Shown here: positions 26,478-35,491 of the stretch, piece after piece
Numbering within the stretch: the first letter of the stretch is position 1
Layout of the letters: each line of letters begins with the position of its first letter
Source of the DNA: Propionibacteriales bacterium
Lineage (GTDB): Bacteria > Actinomycetota > Actinomycetes > Propionibacteriales > Nocardioidaceae
Length of the DNA: 64,000 nucleotides
Direction: 5' to 3'
Assembly (NCBI GenBank): GCA_026392465.1
Contig: JAPLCA010000001.1
Location: 33,884 to 97,883 of the forward strand
Position numbers and translations under genes: made by a program
Notes under the pieces: generated by a model
What the model was told of the DNA's origin: nothing
Database searches by the model: none
Seen by the model: the letters and a program-made list of their open reading frames with translations, nothing else

Positions 26478-28769
26478 GGGGCGGGTGAGGAGGGCGACGG
26501 GGTAGGTGGCCAGGAGGTCGGCGAGCCGGACGTCGCCGCCCGCGGACGTGGCACCCGTCAGCACGTCGATCCACGACCCCGTCTCGAGGGGGAGGGTGGT
26601 CTCGCCCCAGCCGCCGCGCCGCTCGAGCCCGACCGGGAGACGGGTCGCGACGGCGACCAGGTCGTCGCTGCGGCCGAACGCGAGCGCGTGCTCGGCAGCC
26701 GGTCCCGACGCCGCCAGCGGGGTGTACCCGCGGAACAGGTCGGGCCGGTCCCTGCGGAGTCGCAGCACCCGACGCACGAGCGACGTCTTCGCCGCGCCCG
26801 ACGCGTCGACCTCGGGCAGCCAGCCGTCGTCGAGGCGACGCAGCAGGGTGCGGAACGCGTCGTGGTCGACGGGACGTCGGTTGTCGGGGTCCACGAGGGA
26901 GAAGTCCCAGCCCTCCGTGCCCTGGTAGACGTCGGGGACGCCGGGGCCCGCCAGCTGCAGCAGCTTCTGCGACAGCGACACCGTCCAGCCGAGGGCCTGG
27001 ATCGTCCCGACCAGGGCCTGCACCTCCGGACCGAGCTCGGAGCGCACGCGCGCGGGCCACGTCGCGACGGACTCCTCGAACGCCTCGTCCGTCTCGGTCC
27101 ACGTGGTCCGGACCTTCGACTCGCGCGCGGCCTTCAGCAGGTAGTCCGAGAGCCGCTCGTCGCTGATCGGCCAGGCTCCGAGCAGCGTCTGCCACGCGAG
27201 GAGGTCGAGCGCCGGCTCGTCGATCCCGCAGCGCGCCGACCAGTCCTCGACGGTCGACGTGACCTCCTCGCCCAGCTCGGCGAGCACCAGCATGCGCGCG
27301 CGGGTGTCCTCGGACCGCTTCGTGTCGTGCGTCGTCAGGGCGGTCATGGCCGCCGGGTGGTCGGCCTCGCGCGCCGCGGCCAGCGCGTGGAAGCCCTCGA
27401 CGTCGACGCCCCAGACGTCCGGGGAGCCGCCGACCTCGTTGAGCGCCGCGAACCGGGTGAAGCGGTAGAAGGTCGTGTCCTCTGTCCCCTTGGCGACGAC
27501 CATCCCCGACGTCTGCTGGATGCGGGTCGCGAGCTCGCCGGTCGGGTCCTCCGTCACCTGGAGGTCGAGGGCGCGGATCGCCGGGTCGACGTCGGGCCGC
27601 CGCGCGCGGGCCCGCTCGACGGCTGCGTCCCACGCCTCGCGTCCCGCCTCGGGCAGGTAGGAGCGGTAGACGCCGAACGCGACCATCGTCTCGGCCACGG
27701 CGGTCCGCGCGGCGTCCTCGTGCACGTCGCGCAGCAGCGCCGCGATCCGACGCACCTCGGCCACGAGCACCTTCCGGGTGACCATGCGTCGGGCGTCCTC
27801 CTCGACCGCCGCGTAGTCGGTCGGTGCGCCGAGCCGCTCGGCGAGCGCCTGCCAGGGTGCCTCGCCGGCCGGGTCCAGCAGCACGCCGGCGACCTCGCGC
27901 ATCGCGTCGTAGCCCGTGGTGCCGTCGACCGGCCAGCTGGTCGGCAGCTCCTCGCCCGGGTGCAGGATCTTCTCGACCACCAGCCAGGCGTCGGGAGCGG
28001 CGTCGTGCAGACGTCGCAGGTAGCCGCCCGGGTCGGCGAGCCCGTCGGGGTGGTCGATGCGCAGACCCGTCACCCGACCCTCGCCGACCCAGCGCAGCAC
28101 CTCGCGGTGGGTGTCGTCGAAGACCGCCGGGTCCTCCACCCGCACGGCGGCGAGCGTCGTGATGTCGAAGAAGCGCCGGTAGTTCAGCTCCGACCCGCCG
28201 CGACGCCAGCCGACCAGCTCGTAGTGCTGCCGGTCGTGCACCTCCTGCGGCGTCATCGAGGCGAAGCCCGGGTCGTCGAGAGTGGCGCGGTCGACCGGGA
28301 ACCGGTGGTCGTAGTACGTCAGCTCGTCGCCGTCGACGGACAGCTCCGCCACGTCGGCGTCGTCGCCCAGCACCGGCACGAGCACGCGCCCGCGCGTCCA
28401 GTCGACGTCGAAGTGTCCCGCCCAGGGTGACGCCTCCCCCTCGGCCAGCACCGACCACCACCACGGGTTGGCGCGTGGCACCTCGACCGACATGTGGTTG
28501 GGCACGACGTCGACGACCAGGCCGAGCCTCGCGTCGCGCACGGCAGCCGTGAACGCGTCCCAGGCCTCGGGGCCACCGAGCTCCGGGCGCGCGCGGGTGG
28601 GGTCGGTGACGTCGTAGCCGTGGGTCGAGCCGGGCGTCGCGTCGAGCACGGGGGAGACGTACACCGCGCCGACGCCGAGGTCGCGCAGGTAGGGCACGAG
28701 CGCCTGCGCCTCGGCGAAGCCGAACTCCGGACGCAGCTGCAGGCGGTAGGTCGAGCTGGGAGCGTTCAC
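26463..28769 (-). CDS. treY: Malto-oligosyltrehalose synthase
   Basis: The 768-residue GH13_26 enzyme isomerises the terminal alpha-1,4 bond of maltodextrins to the alpha,alpha-1,1 bond of trehalose. It begins STYRLQLRPEFGF and carries VYVSPVLDATPGSTHGYD, VVDVVPNHMS, the catalytic GLRIDHPDGLADP, WLVVEKILHPGE and TTHDTKRSEDTRAR. The start overlaps the upstream glgX/treX stop by 4 bp. Its last codons (LVE, TAG) lie within a dispersed repeat, so the repeat supplies the stop codon. Identification is firm. Confidence 0.95.
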   Translation of the reverse strand: MNAPSSTYRLQLRPEFGFAEAQALVPYLRDLGVGAVYVSPVLDATPGSTHGYDVTDPTRARPELGGPEAWDAFTAAVRDARLGLVVDVVPNHMSVEVPRANPWWWSVLAEGEASPWAGHFDVDWTRGRVLVPVLGDDADVAELSVDGDELTYYDHRFPVDRATLDDPGFASMTPQEVHDRQHYELVGWRRGGSELNYRRFFDITTLAAVRVEDPAVFDDTHREVLRWVGEGRVTGLRIDHPDGLADPGGYLRRLHDAAPDAWLVVEKILHPGEELPTSWPVDGTTGYDAMREVAGVLLDPAGEAPWQALAERLGAPTDYAAVEEDARRMVTRKVLVAEVRRIAALLRDVHEDAARTAVAETMVAFGVYRSYLPEAGREAWDAAVERARARRPDVDPAIRALDLQVTEDPTGELATRIQQTSGMVVAKGTEDTTFYRFTRFAALNEVGGSPDVWGVDVEGFHALAAAREADHPAAMTALTTHDTKRSEDTRARMLVLAELGEEVTSTVEDWSARCGIDEPALDLLAWQTLLGAWPISDERLSDYLLKAARESKVRTTWTETDEAFEESVATWPARVRSELGPEVQALVGTIQALGWTVSLSQKLLQLAGPGVPDVYQGTEGWDFSLVDPDNRRPVDHDAFRTLLRRLDDGWLPEVDASGAAKTSLVRRVLRLRRDRPDLFRGYTPLAASGPAAEHALAFGRSDDLVAVATRLPVGLERRGGWGETTLPLETGSWIDVLTGATSAGGDVRLADLLATYPVALLTRPPLVE

Positions 28770-30877
28770 GACTCGACCCGCTGCAGCACCACGAGGGAGC
28801 GGGCCGTGACGTCGATCGTCGCGCCGCCCTCGACGAGGTCGTCGCCGGGCTCGTGGACGCTTCCGGTGGCCGTGTCGACGACGACGCCCCAGGTGCTGGC
28901 GTACTCGCCGTCGGGGACGGTGAAGGTGATGTCCTCGTGGTGGGCGTTGAAGGCGAGCAGGAACGAGTCGTCGACCACCCGCTCGCCCCGCTCGTCACGT
29001 TCGTCGATCGCCCGGCCGTTGAGGAACACGGCGACCGCCCGACCGAAGTCGTCGTCCCAGTTCTCGTCGGTCATCTCCTCGCCGGCCGGGGTGAACCAGG
29101 CGATGTCGCGCAGCTCGTCGGCCTTGCGGACCGGCTTGCCCTGGAAGAAGCGACGGCGGCGGAACACGGGGTGCGCGGTGCGGAACGCCGCGAGCGCCGA
29201 CGTGAAGCCGAGCAGGGCGTGCTCGTGCTCGTCGAGGTCCCAGTCGACCCACGACGTCTCGTTGTCCTGGCAGTAGACGTTGTTGTTGCCACCCTGCGAG
29301 CGGCCCAGCTCGTCGCCGTGCAGCACCATCGGCACGCCCTGCGACAGCAGCAGCGTGGCCAGGAAGTTGCGACGCTGGCGCCGGCGCAGGTCGAGCACCT
29401 CCGGGTCGTCGGTCGGGCCCTCGACGCCGCAGTTCCAGGAACGGTTGTCGTCGGCGCCGTCGCGGCCGTCCTCGCCGTTGGCGTCGTTGTGCTTCTGCTC
29501 GTAGGAGACGAGGTCGTCGAGCGTGAACCCGTCGTGGGCGGTGACGAAGTTGATCGACGCGTAGGGCCGGCGCCCCGTGTCCTGGTACAAGTCCGACGAG
29601 CCGCTGATGCGGGACGCGAACTCGCCGAGGGTGGCCGGCTCGCCGCGCCAGAAGTCGCGGACCGTGTCGCGGTACAGACCGTTCCACTCCGTCCAGAGCG
29701 GCGGGAAGTTGCCCACCTGGTACCCGCCGGGCCCGACGTCCCACGGCTCGGCGATGAGCTTGACCTGGCTGACCACCGGGTCCTGCTGCACGAGCTCGAA
29801 GAACGTGGCGAGCTTGTCGACGTCGTAGAACTCGCGGGCGAGCGTGGCGGCGAGATCGAAGCGGAACCCGTCGACGTGCATCTCGGTCACCCAGTAGCGC
29901 AGCGAGTCCATGATCAGCTGCAGCGGGCTGGGGTGGCGAACGTTCAGGGAGTTGCCCGTGCCCGTGTAGTCCATGTAGTGCTGCGGGTCGTCCTCGACGA
30001 GGCGGTAGTAGGCCTGGTTGTCGATGCCGCGCATCGAGAGCGTCGGGCCGAGGTGGTTGCCCTCCGCCGTGTGGTTGTAGACCACGTCGAGGACGACCTC
30101 GATGCCGGCGGCGTGCAGCTCGCGCACCATGCCCTTGAACTCCTGCACCTGGCGGCCGGGCTGCGAGGCGTACGCGTCGTGCGGGGCGAAGAAGCCGATC
30201 GTGTTGTAGCCCCAGTAGTTCGTCAGGTCCTTCTCGACCAGGTAGTGGTCGGTGACGAACTGGTGCACCGGGAGCAGCTCGATCGCCGTCACCCCGAGAC
30301 CGGTCAGGTGCTCCACGATCGCCGGGTGGGCGAGCGCGCCGTAGGTGCCGCGCAGCTCCTCGGGGACGTCGGGGTGCGTCATCGTCAGGCCCCGCACGTG
30401 CGCCTCGTACACGATCGTCTCGCGGTACGGGTGGCGCGGCAGCCGGTCGTCGGCCCAGTCGAAGTACGGGTCGACGACGAGCGAGAACGGCACGTGACCG
30501 GCCGAGTCGTCGTCGTTCGGCTCCTCCGGGGAGCCCATCTCGTAGGCGAACAGCGACGGGTCCCAGTCGGGCTGGCCCTGGATCGCCTTCGCGTACGGGT
30601 CGATGAGCAGCTTCTGGGGGTTGCAGCGCAGACCCTGCTCGGGGTCCCACGGACCGTGCACCCGGTACCCGTAGCGCTGGCCGGGGCCGACACCCGGCAG
30701 GAAGCCGTGGTGCACGAAGCCGTCGACCTCCTCGAGCCGGACGCGGGTCTCGGTGCCGGTCTCGTCGAAGAGGCACAGCTCCACGTGGTCGGCGACCTCG
30801 GAGAACAGGGCGAAGTTGGTCCCGGTGCCGTCGTACGTGGCGCCGAGCGGGTAGGGCGATCCGGGCCAGGTGCGCAC
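28766..30877 (-). CDS. glgX: Glycogen debranching enzyme GlgX/TreX (paralog 2)
   Basis: A 703-residue GH13_11 debranching enzyme with CBM48 (TNFALFSEVADHVELCLF), GYRVHGPWDPEQGLRCNPQK, the catalytic GFRFDLAATL, LIAEPWDVGPGGYQ and [19 protein letters not shown]. The NRSWNCGVEG loop matches paralog 1. The start is GTG 30877. It overlaps treY by 4 bp, giving the classic treX-treY order in which debranching feeds linear chains to TreY. It lies 63 bp downstream of malQ on the same strand. Confidence 0.95.
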   Translation of the reverse strand: MRTWPGSPYPLGATYDGTGTNFALFSEVADHVELCLFDETGTETRVRLEEVDGFVHHGFLPGVGPGQRYGYRVHGPWDPEQGLRCNPQKLLIDPYAKAIQGQPDWDPSLFAYEMGSPEEPNDDDSAGHVPFSLVVDPYFDWADDRLPRHPYRETIVYEAHVRGLTMTHPDVPEELRGTYGALAHPAIVEHLTGLGVTAIELLPVHQFVTDHYLVEKDLTNYWGYNTIGFFAPHDAYASQPGRQVQEFKGMVRELHAAGIEVVLDVVYNHTAEGNHLGPTLSMRGIDNQAYYRLVEDDPQHYMDYTGTGNSLNVRHPSPLQLIMDSLRYWVTEMHVDGFRFDLAATLAREFYDVDKLATFFELVQQDPVVSQVKLIAEPWDVGPGGYQVGNFPPLWTEWNGLYRDTVRDFWRGEPATLGEFASRISGSSDLYQDTGRRPYASINFVTAHDGFTLDDLVSYEQKHNDANGEDGRDGADDNRSWNCGVEGPTDDPEVLDLRRRQRRNFLATLLLSQGVPMVLHGDELGRSQGGNNNVYCQDNETSWVDWDLDEHEHALLGFTSALAAFRTAHPVFRRRRFFQGKPVRKADELRDIAWFTPAGEEMTDENWDDDFGRAVAVFLNGRAIDERDERGERVVDDSFLLAFNAHHEDITFTVPDGEYASTWGVVVDTATGSVHEPGDDLVEGGATIDVTARSLVVLQRVES

Positions 30878-30940
30878 GGGGTCTCCTCGTCAGGGGGGTG
30901 GGGTCATGGGGGTGGGGTCGTGGGGGCGGGGTGGTGCGGG

Positions 30941-32905
30941 TCAGGGGGTCGGCCGGGCCGCTCGCAGGGGCGCCACCGCTGCCCGGACCCGGTCGTGGTC
31001 GAAGAACGCGTCGAGGTCGACGGGCAGGCGCACCCGCCAGTTCGGGTACTCGTCGACCGTGCCGGGCAGGTTCGGCTGGCGCACCTGCCCCACGGCGTCG
31101 GCGGGCGAGCTGAGCACGAGCCGCGACGCCGCCGGCGCGATGACGGCGTGCAGGGCGACGAGCAGGTCGTCGGTGTCGATGCCCTCGTCCCGCAGGAGCG
31201 CGAGCAGCGCCTCGCGGTCCGCGGCGGCGGTGGCGAGCGCGTCCTCGACGGGCTCGCCGAGCAGGTCGAGGTCGGCCTGCACGCGGATGCGCTCGTCGCG
31301 CAGCCAGCCCTCGACCGTCGGGAGGTCGTGCGTGCTGATGCTGGCCATCGTCTCCGGCTCCCACTCCCGAGGGGGCACGTGCGGCTGGCCGGGGGCGTCC
31401 CAGTCGCGCTCGAACCACAGCACGGCCGAGCTGAGCACGCCGCGCTCGTGCATCGTCCGGGTGACGACGTCCTCGACCGTGCCGAGGTCCTCGCCCACCA
31501 CGACGGCGCCGGCGCGCGTGGCCTCGAGCAGCAGCACCGCGAGCATCACGTCGGCGTCGTAGTGCACGTAGGCGCCGCGGTGGGCCGGCTCTCCCGGAGG
31601 GATCCACCAGAGCCGCCAGAGTCCGGCGACGTGGTCGACGCGGATGCCGTCGCCGTGGCGCAGCACGCTGCGCACCACGTCGCGGAACGGGGCGTAGCCC
31701 GTCTCGAGGAGCCGGTCGGGCCGCCAGGGCGGCAGGCCCCAGTCCTGGCCGAGGGGGTTGAACGCGTCAGCGGGGCAGCCCACGCGGACGTCCGAGGCGA
31801 ACACGTCCTGCAGCGCCCACGCGTCGGCGCCGCCGGGGTGGACGCCCACGGGCAGGTCGTGCACGAGACCGACGGCCATCCCGGCGTCGTGCGCGGCGTC
31901 ACGGGCGCCGTCGAGCTGCTCGCGGCACAGGTGCTGCAGCCAGGCGTGGAACGCGACGCGGTCGGCCAGGTCCGCGCGACTGCGCGCCACGGCGTCCGAC
32001 GTCGGGTCGCGCAGCTCCTCGGGCCACTCGCGCCAGTCGGCACCGTGCCGCTCGGCGAGCGCGGAGAACGTCGCGAAGGCCGCGAGGTCGGGCTCGGCGT
32101 CGAGGTCAAGGTCCTCGTCGGCCGACGCGAAGGGTCGCAGCAGCTCGAGCGCCTGGCGCTTGGCCGCCCAGACGGCGTCGTGGTCGAGCAGGTCGTCGGC
32201 GGGCGCCGGGTCGGGCGCGAGGCCGAGCACCTGCTCGCGGGTGGCGTCGTCGGCGGCGGCGAACGCGGCCACGTCGGTCACGCGCAGGTAGAGCGGGCTC
32301 GCGAAGCGTCGGCTCGAGGGCGAGTAGGGGGAGCGGACGAGCGGGGTCGACGGCACGAACGCCTGGACGGGGTTCACGAGCAGCACGCCCGCGCCCTGCT
32401 CGGTCGCGGCACGCCGCGCGAGCGCGGCCAGGTCGGCGAGGTCGCCCATCTGCCACGAGCCCGACGAGTGGACGGAGTAGAGCTGCAGCATCCAGCCCCA
32501 GGTGCGCGGCACCTCCGGCAGCCGGGCCGGCGCCACGACGACCGTGACCTCGTCCCCGTCGTCGGTGACGAGCCGGTGCCAACCGAGAGGCAGGTCCGCC
32601 GGCAGCACCCCGTCCACGTCGAGGGCGGAACCGTCCTCGAGCTCCATCCGACCGCGGGCGCCGAGGTCGCGCGCCCGACCCTGCACCACGGCCACCGTGC
32701 CGGGCACGGGCGAGCGCGTCGACCTGACGTCGTCCAGCGCGAGCGCGACCGACTCCGGCGTGCTCGCGTCGACACCGAGCTCGGCGAGCACCGCGACGAC
32801 CACGTCGGGGTCGACGTCGACCGGGCTGCGGTCGGACCCCTCGTAGGACACGGCGACGCCGTGGGCCGCGGCGAGTGCGGCGAGGTCGTCGTCGGGGAAG
32901 GCCAT
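30941..32905 (-). CDS. malQ: 4-alpha-glucanotransferase
   Basis: A 654-residue GH77 disproportionating enzyme that transfers maltooligosaccharide segments. The actinobacterial N-terminal extension (about 150 residues, starting MAFPDDDLAALAAAHGVAVS) precedes the GH77 core: WGWMLQLYSVHSSGSWQMGD, DAFNPLGQDWGLPPW, the catalytic GIRVDHVAGLWRLWW, VVGEDLGTVEDVV and STHDLPTVEGW. ATG 32905 is chosen because relatives begin here; ATG 32917 is possible. It leads the minus-strand malQ-glgX-treY run. Recovery of glucose chains from GlgX and TreZ products is the likely role. Confidence 0.94.
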   Translation of the reverse strand: MAFPDDDLAALAAAHGVAVSYEGSDRSPVDVDPDVVVAVLAELGVDASTPESVALALDDVRSTRSPVPGTVAVVQGRARDLGARGRMELEDGSALDVDGVLPADLPLGWHRLVTDDGDEVTVVVAPARLPEVPRTWGWMLQLYSVHSSGSWQMGDLADLAALARRAATEQGAGVLLVNPVQAFVPSTPLVRSPYSPSSRRFASPLYLRVTDVAAFAAADDATREQVLGLAPDPAPADDLLDHDAVWAAKRQALELLRPFASADEDLDLDAEPDLAAFATFSALAERHGADWREWPEELRDPTSDAVARSRADLADRVAFHAWLQHLCREQLDGARDAAHDAGMAVGLVHDLPVGVHPGGADAWALQDVFASDVRVGCPADAFNPLGQDWGLPPWRPDRLLETGYAPFRDVVRSVLRHGDGIRVDHVAGLWRLWWIPPGEPAHRGAYVHYDADVMLAVLLLEATRAGAVVVGEDLGTVEDVVTRTMHERGVLSSAVLWFERDWDAPGQPHVPPREWEPETMASISTHDLPTVEGWLRDERIRVQADLDLLGEPVEDALATAAADREALLALLRDEGIDTDDLLVALHAVIAPAASRLVLSSPADAVGQVRQPNLPGTVDEYPNWRVRLPVDLDAFFDHDRVRAAVAPLRAARPTP

Positions 32906-33091
32906 GACGCCCAGCATGGTCGCGGACGGCTCGGCCCACCACTCCGGCGAGGCCCGTGTGTCCCGACGCACTCGTGGGTCGGATCGTCGTAGCGTCCCGC
33001 GCCGGTCACCTCGTCCCTGTCAGGACCCTGCGCTGGTGGGTGGGCTCATGCCCAGGGGAGTGCATCTCGGGAGCATCAGGGCTGCTCGAGG

Positions 33092-33118
33092 GCATGGATG
33101 GCATGGATGGCATGGATG
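33092..33118 (+). repeat. Three tandem copies of GCATGGATG
   Basis: A perfect 9-bp unit is repeated three times just upstream of the HTH gene promoter. Otherwise the 32906-33199 divergent space holds only the promoter and operators noted below. Confidence 0.7.
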
Positions 33119-33132
33119 GCGCGCATCGCGTC

Positions 33133-33172
33133 ATTGCTGCAATCCTTCCAGAACGCGTATGATTGTCTCAAT
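33133..33172 (+). promoter_or_regulatory. Promoter with two ATTG-N3-CAAT operators, HTH-NTase module
   Basis: TTGCTG (33134-33139) and TATGAT (33158-33163) are spaced 18 bp and form a good sigma70-like promoter. The dyad ATTGCTGCAAT (33133-33143) overlaps the -35 and ATTGTCTCAAT (33162-33172) overlaps the -10/start region; both are ATTG-N3-CAAT. Two identical half-site pairs bracketing a promoter suggest autorepression by the HTH protein encoded downstream. Confidence 0.65.
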
Positions 33173-33199
33173 GGGTCCGTCCTGGGAGGGGATCACGAC

Positions 33200-33940
33200 A
33201 TGTCCCAGCTGAGCGTGAGCGAGGCGGCGCAACGCCTGGGCGTCTCGGCGAGGCGTGTCCAGGAGCGCATCCAGGACGGTTCGCTCGCTGCGGAGAAGGT
33301 CGGAGGTCGTTGGCTCGTCTCCGACGTGGACGTGCTGGAGCTACGTCATCGGAAGAGGCCGGGACGTCCTCTCTCGGAGAGGTCCGCCTGGGCGCTGCTG
33401 GCAGCCGCCAGCGACGGACGACTCCTGCACGAGTACTTCGCCCCACCGGAGCGTTCCCGAGCACGTGCCCGACTTCGCGCGCTACGCAGTGCTGCGGCCC
33501 TCGCCGACCTGGACGAGATCACCGTCCTCCTCGGGCACGCTCTGCGGCACCGGGCAGAGAGGCGCTTGTTCGTCGCATCGTCCCGCGACCTCGACGGGGT
33601 GCGCGGTGACTCCCGTGTCACCGTGTCCGGCCTCGACCATCCGGGCTCCAGTCTCTCCGCCGCGGACGTCGCGGAGGGCTACGTCCGAGCTGAGGACCTG
33701 CCGGAGATCGTCGACGTCCACCTCCTGTCACCCGCGTCGCGTTCGCGCGCGAACGTCGTCCTGCACGTGCTGAGCTCTGCCGCTGGACCGTACGCGACCG
33801 AGCGAGTGATGGAGTCGGACCTGCTGCACGCGGCGGACCTCGCCGAGTACTCCGGGGTGAGGGAGAGGCACGAAGCACTCCTGGCAGCCCGCCGCGTCAC
33901 GCCCTGGTCCGGGGCCGAGGTCGGCGCGCGCGGTGACTGA
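33200..33940 (+). CDS. Excisionase/MerR-like HTH protein, possible antitoxin
   Basis: The start ATG 33200 is preceded by GGGAGGGGATC. The 246-residue product has an N-terminal helix-turn-helix of the type 17/excisionase class (residues 4-45; SVSEAAQRLGVSARRVQERI then VGGRWLVSDVDVLEL). About 200 residues of unknown fold follow, with no catalytic signature. It overlaps the nucleotidyltransferase gene by 8 bp, and the promoter has two matched dyads, so autoregulation is likely. The arrangement resembles toxin-antitoxin operons of the AbiEii/nucleotidyltransferase type, where the HTH protein is the antitoxin (inference). Confidence 0.8.
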   Translation: MSQLSVSEAAQRLGVSARRVQERIQDGSLAAEKVGGRWLVSDVDVLELRHRKRPGRPLSERSAWALLAAASDGRLLHEYFAPPERSRARARLRALRSAAALADLDEITVLLGHALRHRAERRLFVASSRDLDGVRGDSRVTVSGLDHPGSSLSAADVAEGYVRAEDLPEIVDVHLLSPASRSRANVVLHVLSSAAGPYATERVMESDLLHAADLAEYSGVRERHEALLAARRVTPWSGAEVGARGD

Positions 33941-34661
33941 GCCGATCGAGATGCCGGCCATGGGCATCAAGCAGGAACAGTCGTGGCACGCGCTCATGGA
34001 CCTGTGGGAGCGACTCCCCGAGGGGTGGACCCTCATCGGCGGCCAGCTCGTGCACCTGCACTGCGCCGAACGCGGTGCGGCTCCTGCTCGGGCCACGAAC
34101 GACGTCGACGCGGTCGTCGACGTGCGGGCAACGAGCGACATGCTGGAGAGGTTCACGGCGGTCCTCCAGGAGATGGGCTTCCGGCCGGACACCTCCGGAG
34201 ACGGGCTCCAGCACCGGTGGCGGCGGGACGAGGCGCAGATCGACGTCCTCCTTCCCGAGGGCATCGGTGAGCGCGCGGCCTTGCGGCACGGTGTCGGGGG
34301 AGCGCCGAGCCTCGAGGCGCCGGGGACGACGCAGGCCCTCGCGCGCTCCCGTCCGGTCGAGGTCGCCGTCGGCACGAGGATCGGGACCGTCATCCGGCCG
34401 AACCTGGTGGCCGCCTTGATCGGGAAGGCCGCAGCACGCACGAAGATCCCGGCGGACGGAGCAGCGGCTCGGCACTGCGTCGACTTCGCGATCATGGCGA
34501 CCCTCGTCAGTGCTCGCGACTTCCGTGAGACGACCCTGGGGCCCAAGGACCGGCAGCGCCTGCGGTCCATGCTGGAGATCTGCCGCGAGGAGGTCGCCGT
34601 GCTGCAGGTGGAGGGTGCGCTGGACGGGCTGGACCGGCTCGAGCGCGCCGCCGGTCTCTGA
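33933..34661 (+). CDS. Nucleotidyltransferase-like protein, possible toxin
   Basis: The 242-residue product, probably from GTG 33933, has the minimal nucleotidyltransferase signature: TLIGGQLVHLH (Gly36-Gly37) followed by RATNDVDAVVD (Asp57 and Asp59 as metal ligands). The third acidic residue may be in AQIDVLLPEG. This layout occurs in AbiEii/MenT-like toxins and in related proteins that modify tRNA or nucleotides. The 8-bp overlap with the HTH gene shows co-translation. Its position inside the glucan island, without metabolic logic, suggests an inserted defence or addiction module. Alternative starts are ATG 33951 or 33960. Confidence 0.78.
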   Translation: MTEPIEMPAMGIKQEQSWHALMDLWERLPEGWTLIGGQLVHLHCAERGAAPARATNDVDAVVDVRATSDMLERFTAVLQEMGFRPDTSGDGLQHRWRRDEAQIDVLLPEGIGERAALRHGVGGAPSLEAPGTTQALARSRPVEVAVGTRIGTVIRPNLVAALIGKAAARTKIPADGAAARHCVDFAIMATLVSARDFRETTLGPKDRQRLRSMLEICREEVAVLQVEGALDGLDRLERAAGL

Positions 34662-34768
34662 GGCAGCGACCGTGGCACGGCTCTCTCCCGGGGACCACTG
34701 CGCGGACGAGCGTCGCCGGGTCAGCCCGCGAACTCGACACCGTTCACGTGGCCGACACGAGACCGGCC

Positions 34769-34774
34769 TAGGCT
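34769..34774 (+). promoter_or_regulatory. -10 box TAGGCT, leaderless HAD gene
   Basis: TAGGCT is followed by 6 nt and GTG 34781, with no Shine-Dalgarno. Confidence 0.55.
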
Positions 34775-34780
34775 GCTCGC

Positions 34781-35491
34781 GTGGACTGGAGCGACTACGA
34801 CGCGGCCCTCTTCGACCTCGACGGCGTGATCACGCCGACCGCCGAGGTGCACCGGCGCGCCTGGGACCAGATGTTCAACGACGTGCTGACGCAGCGCGGT
34901 GTCGAGGAGCCGTACACCGACGCCGACTACTACCGCTACGTCGACGGCAAGCCGCGCTACGACGGCGTCCGCTCCTTCCTGGAGTCACGCGGCATCGAGC
35001 TGTCCGAGGGCACGCCCGACGACGCGCCCGAGGAGGAGACCGTCGGCGGGCTCGGCAACCGCAAGAACGTCCTCTTCGAGGAGATCCTCGACCGCGACGG
35101 CGTCCAGGCCTACCCCGGCTCCGTCGCCCTGCTCGACGCGCTCGCCGAGCGCGGCACGAAGGTGGCCGTGGTCTCCAGCTCGCGCAACGCGCCCAAGGTC
35201 CTGCGTGCCGCCGGCCTCATCGAGCGGTTCCCGATCATCGTCGACGGCGCCGTCGCCGCCGACCGCCAGCTGGCGGGCAAGCCGGCCCCCGACACGTACC
35301 TGTTCGCCGGGCAGCAGCTCGACGTCGAGCCGTCGCGCGCGGTGGTGCTCGAGGACGCCACGTCGGGCGTGGCGGCGGGCCGCGCCGGACGCTTCGGCCT
35401 CGTCGTCGGGGTCGACCGCGGAGCCGGTGCCGACGCGCTGCGCGAGCACGGCGCCGATGTCGTGGTCGACGACCTGCAGGAGCTCGTCTGA
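34781..35491 (+). CDS. HAD-superfamily hydrolase, beta-phosphoglucomutase-like
   Basis: A 236-residue HAD phosphatase/mutase. Motif I is FDLDGVITPT (nucleophile Asp and general acid Asp), motif II is VVSSSRNAPKV, the Lys motif is AGKPAPDTY and motif IV is VVLEDATSGV. Beta-phosphoglucomutases belong to this group and convert beta-glucose-1-phosphate to glucose-6-phosphate. The following GH65 phosphorylase releases beta-glucose-1-phosphate and starts in the stop codon (TGATG), making this assignment likely. The leaderless GTG start is supported by TAGGCT 6 nt upstream. Confidence 0.9.
   Translation: MDWSDYDAALFDLDGVITPTAEVHRRAWDQMFNDVLTQRGVEEPYTDADYYRYVDGKPRYDGVRSFLESRGIELSEGTPDDAPEEETVGGLGNRKNVLFEEILDRDGVQAYPGSVALLDALAERGTKVAVVSSSRNAPKVLRAAGLIERFPIIVDGAVAADRQLAGKPAPDTYLFAGQQLDVEPSRAVVLEDATSGVAAGRAGRFGLVVGVDRGAGADALREHGADVVVDDLQELV

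Noticed and set aside
28853..32992. Plus-strand open frame of 1379 codons opposite glgX and malQ
   Set aside because: The minus strand carries complete GH13 and GH77 motifs over the same span; the plus frame has no recognisable domain.
33171..33202. ATG 33171 or ATG 33098 as start of the HTH gene
   Set aside because: ATG 33171 is out of frame and lies on the operator; ATG 33098 lies upstream of the promoter; ATG 33200 has a good ribosome binding site and begins the HTH domain.
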